Below are positions 37,071 through 46,137 of a stretch of DNA of 64,000 nucleotides, in pieces. The position numbers and the translations under genes were made by a program. Source of the stretch: Euglena gracilis (Eukaryota > Euglenida > Euglenophyceae > Euglenales); NCBI GenBank assembly GCA_039621445.1, contig CP154957.1, positions 34,974,227 through 35,038,226 of the forward strand. Reading direction: 5' to 3'. The notes beneath the pieces were generated by a model that did no database searches, was not told where the DNA came from, and saw only the letters and a list, made by a program, of their open reading frames with translations. Numbering within the stretch: the first letter of the stretch is position 1; the number at the start of each line of letters is the position of its first letter.

Positions 37071-39399
37071 TCCTCAGGACATTCTCAATGTCTTGATGTG
37101 TCATTTTTTGCTGTTCCAAAAAGAACCTGATACCACTGTGCATGCCAGGGGCCATTTTGGCCTTGGCATTGATTCTCCCCAACAATTCCTGAACATGCCT
37201 TCCCTGGGGGGTATGACCAACATTCTGGTCCCTGGCTGTGACATTTTGATTAATAGGGGCCACCATGGACTCGAAACCCACATGGGTGTCACCAAAAGGC
37301 ATTTCACCTGTTTGTTCAGTTTCAATCTGATGAGCCAGGGAAAAATTACTTTCCATGGGGGGTTGGCATAAACCTGTTGAACTGAAGTGAGGTCGCATTT
37401 CAATGCATCCACCAGAAAAGCCTGGTGGTGGGGCCATCTGGCCACAAACTTTTGGAATTTTGCATTTCATGGAGATGCAAACATGTCTGTGTCTGGAGCA
37501 ATGTCCTTTTGGAAAAACTGCAGAATTTGGGTGAACAGGCTGGGGCACAGGGTATAATCCCCCCTGTCTTGATCCCATCTTGTGAGTGGGTCTGCCAACA
37601 TTTTTGCTGAAGGGACCCACTGGACCTGCAGTCGAACATGCTTTTCCCAGCACCAATGAAACAGGGGTTCCAAAATCTGATTGAGGTGTTGTTTTCTTCC
37701 CCCCCATTTGGTGAGGTAACTCAGTGCCACTTGATTGTCCACATTTAACAGCACTGTTTCTCCAGGCTGGGCAAAGGCTTTTACTGTCTGAACTGCAGCC
37801 ATCAACTCTTTCACATTTATGTGCAAACAATTTTTCTGCCTCCAAAATTCTTGAATGAATTGATTTTGGGAGGAGTCCACCCCCCCCCCCCCATGCCCAT
37901 GTGGAGGAGTCTGAGTGGAGCACCCTTTTTGCCTGTTCTAGGAAAGGTCTGCCGAGGCCTGGCTGTAAGTATGCCTTCAGCACTTTGATTTCCCCTTTCA
38001 GCCTTTCTGGAATTTCGATGCAAAAATCCCATCCTTTTTCTTGGTTCATCTGGCTGAACTTTAAAAGCTCCTGGGTTACCAATCTTAGAAATGGTAGGGC
38101 AGGGAGGTAACTTCTGGCTTGTCCCAGAATGCTGGCTATCTTTCTGCAACTTAGCCTTTGAGCCAGCACTACCTTGCCCAGTTCTTTTCTGATGGTTTTT
38201 AATTTGTGTGGGGGCACATCTAGCTGACCTTTTGCCAAATCTATGATGAACCCCAAATGCTGCAACCTTTGGGTGGGAGTAAACACAGACTTTTTCTCGC
38301 TGACCTTGAACCCAGCCTTCCCCAATGTGTCCAGCATTTGCAACAAATGTTTTTTCACCAAAGTGTTTGTTGAACCAAACAGAATGATGTCGTCCAAATA
38401 GACGAACACCTGCAGTCCCTTTGACCTCCACAGTTTTAAAAGGACTTTTATTAGGGACATGAACAATTTTGGGAGGGTGCTTAGGCCAAAACAGGCCCCC
38501 TGAAACTCCCACCGGTCTGAACCCACTTGAATTCGAACAAATTTTTTGAAATCTTTTTCCAGCCCCAGATGAAAGCATGCATCTTTCAAGTCCAGTTTGA
38601 CTGCCCAATCCCTTTTTTTCAGAGTGGGGAAAATTGTGGACATGTTCTCCAAAGTAAACTTTTCTGAACAGCAAAATTGATTTAGCTCTCGACAATCTGT
38701 GGTAAGTCGATGCTTGACCCCCTCCCCTTCTGGTTTGGACAACACAAACCATGGTACCAGATGGGCAGTGTTTTGGGAATTTTCCAGTTTTTTGGTTGCC
38801 CCACTTTCTTGATACTCCCTTAAGATTTTGTAGGCCAGGCTGATCTCCTGCTCTGACTTTTGCTGCTGTCTTCTTGACAGAGTCAGGGGTAGGGGGTGGT
38901 CTGGCTGCACACCTTTTTGAATCAGTGATACCACCCATTGGCTTGCATTCTCCTGCCACCATGGCAGACATTTTCTTAATCTCTGAAACAGAGGCACCCC
39001 TAGCCATGCCTTTTCCCTGGAATCCAGTCCTTGCATGATTCCTTTCTCCCATTCCTCTGGGGGGGAGTTTGTTTTGGGCCAGGCCCCTGTCTCCAGGAGC
39101 CCTTTCCAGCCTGGGGATGGTTTCAGTGCAGGGGTCAGTGGGATCAGGGGGATTACCTCCTCCATGGAGCTCAGTTGGGGGTTCTCTCCCCCACTCCCTT
39201 GATGGTCTGGCTTTGCTGGCATCACCCCTTCTTGGGGTTTCAGGTTTTGCCCTTGCCTTTCCTGAGGGCAGGATTGGGGAGTGGGAAGATTCAGCAGGGG
39301 ATTCATACCACTTCTGCCATCCTGGGCTCTTCCACAGGCTGCCATAGCCTTTTCCTCTCCCAGCCTTGAATTGGCTGCCATAGCCTTTGCCTTTGCCAA
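37003..39399 (-). CDS. DIRS copy A RT / RNase H / methyltransferase region
   Basis: RT motifs run in order: HRLTTDCRELNQFC, VKLDLKDACFHLGL, FQGACFGLSTLPKLF and the catalytic FVYLDDIILFGS (about 38376-38411), then TQRLQHLGFIID. RNase H follows (LHSDSSTWAWGG; HINVKELMAAV and NVDNQVALSYLTKWGG in another frame, 37467-37880). Next is a Dam-like methyltransferase (VYANPPWKVI at about 37351-37371, LLVTPMWVSSPWWPLL). The end of the frame returns with LKRYDSAFRKL, the start of the recombinase, before a TGA at 37003. Frame changes at about 37885 (a C12 run) and 37465 make it non-functional as sequenced. Confidence 0.8.
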   Translation of the reverse strand: MAKAKAMAANSRLGEEKAMAACGRAQDGRSGMNPLLNLPTPQSCPQERQGQNLKPQEGVMPAKPDHQGSGGENPQLSSMEEVIPLIPLTPALKPSPGWKGLLETGAWPKTNSPPEEWEKGIMQGLDSREKAWLGVPLFQRLRKCLPWWQENASQWVVSLIQKGVQPDHPLPLTLSRRQQQKSEQEISLAYKILREYQESGATKKLENSQNTAHLVPWFVLSKPEGEGVKHRLTTDCRELNQFCCSEKFTLENMSTIFPTLKKRDWAVKLDLKDACFHLGLEKDFKKFVRIQVGSDRWEFQGACFGLSTLPKLFMSLIKVLLKLWRSKGLQVFVYLDDIILFGSTNTLVKKHLLQMLDTLGKAGFKVSEKKSVFTPTQRLQHLGFIIDLAKGQLDVPPHKLKTIRKELGKVVLAQRLSCRKIASILGQARSYLPALPFLRLVTQELLKFSQMNQEKGWDFCIEIPERLKGEIKVLKAYLQPGLGRPFLEQAKRVLHSDSSTWAWGGGGGLLPKSIHSRILEAEKLFAHKCERVDGCSSDSKSLCPAWRNSAVKCGQSSGTELPHQMGGKKTTPQSDFGTPVSLVLGKACSTAGPVGPFSKNVGRPTHKMGSRQGGLYPVPQPVHPNSAVFPKGHCSRHRHVCISMKCKIPKVCGQMAPPPGFSGGCIEMRPHFSSTGLCQPPMESNFSLAHQIETEQTGEMPFGDTHVGFESMVAPINQNVTARDQNVGHTPQGRHVQELLGRINAKAKMAPGMHSGIRFFLEQQKMTHQDIENVLRSLGPLKRYDSAFRKLFVILQQK

Positions 39400-40374
39400 A
39401 TTTGAACTTAAATCCCTTGTTTCCTGTGGGGATTGGAAAATGAGACATAGAATGTCTGGAAATTGCTGTTGCCAAGCCTGCTTGATTCAGAGCCCATTGG
39501 GCTTTGTCAACAGCCAAATATTCTTTGGAGAACAACCCGTTGTTTGTGCTTGGGATGGCCCCTGGGATGCTGCACTTCTTCCTCTCCTTCAGCAGCGTCT
39601 GTTCCTGCTCTTCTACAGCAAAAAACAATTGTTGTGCCAATATTTGATAGTCCGTGTCCACACTGCCATACAGGCAGGCCACCATTCTTTCCAGGTGTAA
39701 CATCTTTTGTTGCAATGCCTTCAATTGCTTGTCCCATGCCCCTTTGCCGTCCTGGTTGTGGTTATTATCCTCTGCTCGCATTTTTAACCCCTGGTACCTG
39801 GGCAGCTCTCCCAGGACCATCTTCCAGGGGAGTCTCACTCCTTTTCGACGTGCCGAAGGCACGCTGCCAGTTCTGGCGCCAGTGGCGCCAGTTCCTCCTG
39901 CCAGGGGAGCCGGTCTTCCGCGTCGTCGTTGTCGTTGTCCTCCTCGTCTTCTCCGTCCTCCTCCATCGCGGGCCGCTCCGCTGTCTGCGTCATCCGTTTG
40001 TCTCTCTTCGAACACTTCTCCAGCCATCGTTCAGCCAGCTTGAACGCCACGTCCGCTGCTGTCTGCCCCAAGTCGATCAGCGGTACCTCCACGTTTCCAG
40101 CTAACGCCACCGAGTACAAGAAAGAATTCCTGTAGTCTCCGACTTGGCTGGAGACCATCGCCACCTGAGTCAACTCGTGGACCTTCTTTGCGCACTTCGT
40201 CGTGTGCCATCCGCCTCCCAGCCAGTTTTGTCCGGCCGCGATGACGCTCACGAGGGATTCCGGGGACGATTCCGCCAGCAGTTTCGCCACGTTGACCTCG
40301 TTGAAAAACAATTCTGCCCACGCGTTGTTGAACACGTTCTCGTCTTCTGATGTTAATTTTTCGTAGGTTGCCAT
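39400..40374 (-). CDS. DIRS copy A ORF1, gag-like
   Basis: It starts at a true ATG (40374) with MATYEKLTSEDENVFNNAW. An acidic stretch (EEDGEDEEDNDNDDAED) precedes the end of this frame at 39835. The likely continuation in another frame reads VLGELPRYQGLKMRAEDN, a helical segment, then GKGKGYGSQF and RGKGYGSLWK basic Gly-rich repeats suited to RNA binding. DIRS ORF1 products are thought to be Gag analogues. It could be a complete 179-aa protein followed by a second ORF, or one protein with a frameshift. Confidence 0.6.
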
Positions 40375-40394
40375 TCTGATTGTCGAAGGACGTT

Positions 40395-40525
40395 AATATC
40401 CGCCAACTCCGGCACCAAAAAGCAGTAAGAAGCACCCCGCCAAAAAGTACACAAACAACAACACAGCCGGCACACAAAGCAGGATCTCACCCCCCTAGTG
40501 TGCGAAGCCCGAATGGTCGGAGAAA
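40395..40525 (+). repeat. shared DIRS terminal block between copies A and B
   Basis: Contains CCAACTCCGGCACC, GCAGTAAGAAGCACCCC, ACAGCCGGCAC, AGCAGGATCTCACC and GAAGCCCGAATGGTC. It is the reverse complement of 35174-35303 and 35375-35490, and in the same sense as 44757-44860. It sits between the diverging ORFs of A and B, so one terminus serves both elements. Confidence 0.7.
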
Positions 40526-40620
40526 GAACTTTACTTCTACGAACTCAAGTGGACGAAAATTTTCGGAACTTCAACTTCCTGACGGAAGTATTCAACGCTC
40601 GGAGATCAACAACGGGACTT

Positions 40621-41900
40621 CCATGAAAAATGAAATTCAAAGAGCTGAAGCTGGGGAAGGTGGAGACACAGCAGCAGCTGCAGAAGCTGGAGGGGCGGCA
40701 GCGACACGTCCGTCCGTGGCCATCGCAACCCCCCCACCACCCAGTACTTCAGAGATTTCAAAATTCAAGGTTTCAGGCTCCCCCCCTAAAAATGATGGCC
40801 ATGGACCATGGACAACTGTGGTCAGGAAGAGAAGACAGAAGGGGACCACCATCACAGGTCCAACAGAATCCACCCCTTTTTCTCAGTTCCTCCCCTTTCA
40901 GGGGAGAAAGCAAAGGCTATGGCAGCCTCAATCCAAAGGATTGAAATCAAAACCAAGGCTATGGCAGCCATCATTGGACAGGGCCTGGGGCCCAGAATCA
41001 TGGCTATGGAAGCCATCATCCAAGAGGGCAGTGGGCCCAGGAGCAAGGCTATGGCAGCCTGTGTCCAAACCGGGAAAGCTCCCACGGGGGAAAGGTATGT
41101 CCAACTTACCCCACAGCTCTCTCAAACACAAAACCCTCAGGAGCTGCACATCCAAGCAAGCAACCCCCCATTCAGGGGAAGGCCAATGGAGGCCATTATA
41201 TGCAAGAGGCCAATGGGGGCCAGGGGAAGCATCAAAATATCAAGGCCAATGGAGGCCATTATATGCAAAAGGCCAATGGAGGCCAGGAGAAGCATCAAGA
41301 CTTCAAAGCCAATGGAGGCCATTTCAATCAAAATCAAGTGGCCATTGGATGCCAGTGCATTCAAGATCACAACAGCCCTTGGGGGGGAGGCCCAAGGTTG
41401 GCTACACCAGGGCCCCCTCAGAAGGTAATCAGCCCACACCCCCAGCTATATATGTACCTCCCCATTGCAGACACAGACTTTCCCCAAACTTTCAAAATCA
41501 GGGGGAAAGCCTGTCTTTGGGCAGCCCTATGGCAGGGCCAGAGGTGACCCCAGTGATGGGGCAGCCAGGCAGGACCCCAGTGATGGGGCAGCCAGGTGTG
41601 ACCCCAGTGATGGGGCAGCCAGGGGGAAGGACCCCAGTGATGGGGCCTGTGGAATCCCCAGACACATTACACCCAGGGGTACCCCCTTACAAGGCCCTGC
41701 AGGCCAGCATTCCCCATTGGGTCAAGGCAGGAGCCAGCACAGAGGTATTAAACCTGATAAGGGAAGGGGTCAGGCCAGATCTTCCCCTCCCCCCTCAGAT
41801 GTCCTTAAAAGTTCCCTTCAAAACTCCCCAAGAAATAATGACTGCCCAAAAAATTCTAAGAGGGAATACGAATGTGCAGGGGCAACCAGGCAAATCCCCC
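40621..41900 (+). CDS. DIRS copy B gag-like / pol N-terminus with tandem repeats
   Basis: The first ATG of the open frame is at about 40623. The product is Pro/Ser/Gln-rich with two repeat types: QWRPLYAKGQWRPGEAS-like (41180-41330) and TPVMGQPG (41540-41640, DNA unit about 27 bp). It ends with ASIPHWVKAGASTEVLNLI and EGVRPDLPLP, the usual lead-in to the DIRS RT. The same DNA in another frame gives KAMAAS repeats, so part of the frame assignment is uncertain. Confidence 0.5.
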
Positions 41901-42312
41901 CAGAGGAAGCAAAACATTTTGTCCCTTATTTTATCATTTCCAAACAGGAAGGGGGAAAGACAAAGGAAAGACTAATTTCAGATTGTCGACAGTTAAATCA
42001 ACATTTCACCCCCCAGAAGTTCAGACAGGAACACATGGGAAACATATTCCCATATCTCAGAAAGGGTTGGTTCTGTGGAAAAATAGATCTGAAAGATGCT
42101 TATTTCCATTTAAAGCTGCACAGCAGCCTGGAAAAGCATGTTTGCATGCAGGTGGGGGGGGGGGAACGTGGCAATTTCAAGCTGCATGCTTTGGGTTAAG
42201 CAGCCTGCCACAAAAGTTTATGACTCTCATGAGAGTCTGGGAAAGGAAATGGAGGAAGGAAGGAAAGGTAGTTTTCATCTACCTGGACGACATTTTGCTG
42301 TTAGCTCCCAGC
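41870..42312 (+). pseudogene. DIRS copy B reverse transcriptase, N-terminal part
   Basis: Motifs: VPYFIISKQEGGKTKERL, ISDCRQLNQHF, GKIDLKDAYFHLKL, then after a G-run frameshift (about 42155) FQAACFGLSSLPQKF and the catalytic FIYLDDILLLAPS. The coding sense stops abruptly at about 42312, where the DNA continues as the reverse complement of the expected sequence. Confidence 0.75.
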
Positions 42313-42657
42313 AAAAAGACAACCCCACTTTGTGTGCAAATCCACCATTTTGCAAAGTTTATCTGTCAGAATTCTGAGAAAAGGCATTGAAACTAAATAG
42401 CTTCTGACTTGCCCTACAATAGAGCTGAGTTTTCTGCAGCTCATTTTTTGTGCTGTCAGCACCTTTCCTAATTCCTTTCTTAGGGATTTTAATTTTTCCT
42501 GTTGAATTTCCAGTTTTCCTTTTTTCAAATTGATCCACTGGCCCAAATGCTTTATTTCCTGCGTTGGTTCCAGACATGATTTGGGGAGGTTTATTCTGAA
42601 ACTTGCCAGCAAAAGATCTTTTTTCATTTCTGCCAAATGATGGGCTGCTGTACCATT
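42312..42657 (-). pseudogene. inverted RT thumb/connection segment of copy B
   Basis: Read on the minus strand this segment continues the RT: AAHHLAEMKKDLLLASFRIN, then TQEIKHLGQWINLKKGKLEI, RKELGKVLTAQKMSCRKLSS and IVGQVRSYLVSMPFLRILT. It aligns with copy A from TLVKKHLLQM to RLVTQELLKF. On the plus strand the element resumes at GVKDQIVELKAFLQPG (about 42664). So about 345 bp is flipped in place with the flanks intact. Short ACA/AC matches occur at the joints. Confidence 0.8.
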
Positions 42658-42659
42658 CC

Positions 42660-43520
42660 CCAGGGGGTCAAAGATCAAATTGTGGAGTTAAAGGCATTTT
42701 TGCAGCCAGGTGTGGGCAGAGCCTTTCAAGCCCAGGCCTCTCAAGAACTGTTCTCAGACAGCAGCACCTGGCAATGGGGGGGGGGGGGGCTGGACAAAAA
42801 TTCTGGTCAAAAGGTCCAAGATTTCTGGAGGGACCTGCGTGTCCTTCACATCAATCAAAAAGAATTGATGTCTGCAGTGGAAACTGTAAAGGCTTTGGCA
42901 AAACCAAAACAAACCATTGTTCTTCATGTGGACAGCCAGGTGGCAGTAAGTTATTTAACAAAATGGGGAGGCAAAAAGCCATACCTAAATTCCATCCTAA
43001 AACCCCTTCTGTACCATTGCCAAGAAAAGCAAATCAATTTGCAGGTGGTTTGGGTTCCCACAAAGGAACAATTGGCAGACTCCCTGACCAGGGAGCAAAA
43101 AGATCCAGGGGATTACACCCTGAACATGAACATTTTTCACCAGATTCTGAAATTTTTCAAGCACCACATCACCCCAGAGGTGGACATGTTTTGCACACCC
43201 AGCAACAAAAAATTCCCCGAGTTCATTTGTCGATACCCCCACCAAGGGGCCTTGCTGGTGGATGCCTTGAAGGCAGATTTAAGGGGTCTTCCCCCAGTTT
43301 ATGCCAACCCTCCCTGGAGCATCATCCCCCAGTGGGTTCAGAGATTGATGCTAAACCCAGACCTGAAATGTCTGTTGATTGTACCCCACTGGGCTTCGAC
43401 ATCATGGTGGCGCCAATTAATGTCAATCAGGCAGCCAGGCCGCAAGGTTTTGCTGGTATCCCCCAGTGGGGTCTGTTCACCAACTGCTGGGGGGAGGAGA
43501 TGCCCCCCCCCAAGGTGGAA
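42660..43520 (+). CDS. DIRS copy B RNase H and Dam-like methyltransferase
   Basis: The frame runs VKDQIVELKAFLQPGVGRAF, SDSSTWQWGGGG, LHINQKELMSAVETVKALA, HVDSQVAVSYLTKWGG, QEKQINLQVVWVP and ADSLTREQKDPGDYTL (RNase H-like). It continues with VDMFCTPSNKKFPEF, ALLVDALKADLRG, VYANPPWSIIPQW (43297-43335) and LLIVPHWASTSWW. The NPPW box and the W-rich motif fit the Dam-type adenine methyltransferase module typical of DIRS elements. Catalytic competence cannot be judged. Confidence 0.75.
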
Positions 43521-44410
43521 TTTGGCCTGCTTGATTGTGTCAGGCAAATATTACAATCCCAGGAAGTTTCGATGTCCAGTATCGACACTTACATAAAAAA
43601 TCTGGGGAATGTCAAAAGATATGATTCAGCATTCAAGGCTTTGATGGGCCAATTGTTGCACAAAGGGGTGCCCCTGCAGGAATGCACAGTCCACAGGATG
43701 GCTGAGGCCATCCTTGACCTGGCTGCCCACAGCCTCAACACTGCAAGAAATGCATATGCTGCAGTTTTATTACTCCCAGGGTTTGGGTCATTGAGGTTTT
43801 CCCCTCTTTTGTCTCCGTTGAAGAGGAAATGGAATTCCAATGTCTGCAAGTATGCCCATTTTTGGGACCCCACTGATTTCTTGGAGAACATCATCAGGAA
43901 ATCCAAACCCCTCTCAGACCGCTCAGAAACAGGCTCATCATCTGTTGGAGGCTGTTGGCCCTCTACAGGGGGGTTGATTTAGCCAGGACACAGCGAAAAA
44001 TCAGTTTCGTAGGAGAAAAAATTTCATTTTATCGCAAAGGAAAGGATGGCAGTGCCCAAGGTGGGAGGAGATTTTGGGTTTTGCCACACACCCCCCTCAT
44101 CAGCCCCTGGCATTTGTTGAAAGAGTATGTGGGAAGGACAGCCCACATGGTTGGGCACAAAAATCATTTGTTGTGGTCTTTGGATGGCAAAATACCTTTG
44201 ACTTCAGAAAGGGTGAATTCCCTGACCAAATAAATTCTGCAGGAGGGGGGGGGTGGACACCACCCACTGGAAACCCCACAGCACCAGAGGGGCTGGGGTT
44301 TTATGTTCGAAAAATGCTGGTTTGCAATTGGAAGAAGTCCAGCAGCTGGGTAAGTGGAAAAATTTTGGGGCCTTCCAATCTCATTATTTGAGGCTGGGTG
44401 TCGTTTCAAA
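43520..44410 (+). pseudogene. DIRS copy B tyrosine recombinase
   Basis: Begins VSMSSIDTYIKNLGNVKRYD, with HRMAEAILDLAAHSLNTARN. After a frameshift near 43960 it has LYRGVDLARTQRKISFVGEK. After a stop and shift near 44235 it has KPHSTRGAGVLCSKN (HxxR, 44276-44299) and GKWKNFGAFQSHYLRLG with the nucleophile Tyr. All blocks are present but in three frames. Confidence 0.72.
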
Positions 44411-44478
44411 AATTCAAAAAATTATGGCCCAAAGGGGGGTGCACAGTGCCTCACCATCTTGCAGTGCGGAGCCCGAAT

Positions 44479-44933
44479 GGTCTCGGACTCCCACGACAGA
44501 GGAAGGGGGAGGAAGGGACCAAGAGGGCGAAGCACAAGAAGATGGTGAGCCCAACCCTCCCACCCAAAAAATCAGCAGAAAAAGAAAAACATCCCAACCA
44601 GAAAGTGGACCCCCAACCAAGCAGCCCCAGCCACCCACCCAGAAACACAGAAAGCGACCACCATCCCCATCAGGGGGGGGGGGGGCACCAAGCGACCATG
44701 GTAGAGGGAGGGGGCGGAGCCACGGCGGTTCAGCTTCGCCAAGGTGTCGGACGCGGCCTCATCATCGCCAACTCCGGCAACAAAGGCGCAGTAAGAAGCA
44801 CCCCGCGCGCACGCACAAACACACCAGAACAGAACAGCCGGCAAGAAAAGCAGGACCTCACCATCTTCTTGTGCTTCGCCCTCTTGGGCCCTTCCTCCCC
44901 CTTCCTCTGTCGTGGGAGTCCGAGGATCCGAGG
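44479..44933. repeat. inverted repeat at DIRS copy B 3' end
   Basis: 44479-44545 (ACTCCCACGACAGAGGAAGG ... GGGCGAAGCACAAGAAGATG) is complementary to 44857-44933. Between them, 44757-44860 repeats the terminal block. The arrangement resembles the inverted terminal repeat plus internal complementary region of DIRS-1, though these are normally longer. Confidence 0.65.
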
Positions 44934-45149
44934 GCGAAGCACAAGGACATTGTGAGGCCATGCGTTGCTCGCCGGTGGTCTGTTGTGATTGCTCTAGTGC
45001 GCTGGGTTAGGGGTCCCTGCTTAGTGCCGCCTCGCCGGAGTTGGCTTCACTGTCTCCGACGTGGCGACCATGACGCTGTCTCTTGCTCTGGGGGGGACCC
45101 CCCCCCTTGGCCCCCATCTTCTTCTGACCGAGGGCGTTTGAAGACAAAT

Positions 45150-46130
45150 TATCTTATATGGGTGGGGGGGTCGGGCTCGCAATGTCTTTGTGCTTCGCCA
45201 AGGTGTCCCGTCCTCCCACTTCGGCTTGCTTCGCGGGAGTGAGAGACACCTCGGGCCCCGCTCTTTGCCCTTGTGAGGCCAGATTGTGCACTAAAAAAAA
45301 GGGGGGGCCAGGGCACCCTCCAAAGCACCTTGGGCACCAAGCTCCTTGATAGTGGGCTGTGAAAGCCTCCACCCCCTTACACTGACCAAACTCAAAAACT
45401 TCTGGGCAGAAAGGCCAGATTTTTTTGAGAAAACGAACCCCTGCCCCTCTGGTGGACTGGGGTCCCCACACCTGGGGGGTACGCCCTGTTTTGCCAAAAA
45501 TTTATTGGCGATAGAAGCAATGGTATCTGCCTTAATGGCTTATAGGGGGGTTTTACCGTAATTAGAAGGGGGCCCCCAAATTTCAAAAGGGAACGTGCTG
45601 CTGCCACATAAGAAAGCATTGTGTGAAAGGGACGGATTTTGGGCACTGGGGAATGGAGACAACTCTCTCCCACTTATGGGGTTTTTGCCCTTTACGTTTA
45701 ATTTTGATGTAGGGTGCCCCCCCCCCAACACACTGGTGGTTCTTTGTTCTTTGGACCTGTGCCAAATCTGAACCTCTTGAACAAACAGAGGATTCGTGAA
45801 CAGAAAATGAGTTGTGTACGCAATGTACATATATCAAAGGGCAGGGGGGACTGTGCCAGCCCCAGGAGGTTTGGGAGGGGATCCAAGAATGCACCACATT
45901 TCTCCAAATATTGGTTCCAAAGCCTTTTATAAGGTGTATGCATTGCGTGCTTGGGCCTTTGAAAATTGAAACAGTTGAATTAAAGCGTCAACCACTTGGT
46001 CTGTGGTAGCTTCACGGGGGGTACCCCCACTTCGTCCAAAATCACCCATAAAAGCGTAAAAGCGCTTTGATAACGCATTAAACTGGGGCTTCTGCCCAGG
46101 AAATCGTTAATGGTTGAATTATGTACTTGT
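45150..46130 (-). pseudogene. DIRS copy C, recombinase-only fragment
   Basis: From right to left: NSTINDFLGRSPSLMRYQSA (about 46120-46060), KRLWNQYLEKCGAFLDPLP, then PQSTRGAGVRFLKK (45436-45470) and EVFEFGQCKGVEAFTAHYQ. The His of the HxxR box is Gln here, and the downstream Trp is Cys. Truncated at the right against a Ty3/gypsy fragment, and broken into several frames. Confidence 0.62.
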
Positions 46131-46137
46131 TTCCCCT

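Larger units (their letters stand above)
35174..40525 (-). mobile_element. DIRS-type tyrosine-recombinase retrotransposon, copy A
   Basis: Minus-strand element with inverted terminal blocks and the DIRS order gag-like, RT, RNase H, Dam-like methyltransferase, tyrosine recombinase. DIRS elements integrate through the recombinase and lack integrase and LTRs, consistent with what is seen. The reading frame is broken at about 39835, 37885, 37465, 37170, 37003 (stop) and 36370; the first three breaks where I could read the joint fall in homopolymers. It shares its 40.4-kb terminal block with copy B, which runs the other way. Confidence 0.82.
40395..44933 (+). mobile_element. DIRS-type retrotransposon, copy B, with internal inversion
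   Basis: Same family as copy A, on the plus strand: gag-like Gly/Trp repeat region, RT, an inverted segment, RNase H, Dam-like methyltransferase, recombinase, and terminal blocks with an inverted repeat at 44479-44545 and 44857-44933. A and B are clearly diverged in sequence. Frame breaks occur at about 41900, 42155 (G run), 43450-43500 (C/G runs), 43960 and 44240. Confidence 0.8.

Noticed and set aside
42603-43400. Plus-strand frame upstream of the copy B recombinase
   Set aside because: Shadow of the RNase H/methyltransferase frame; the true protein is in the neighbouring frame until about 43450.
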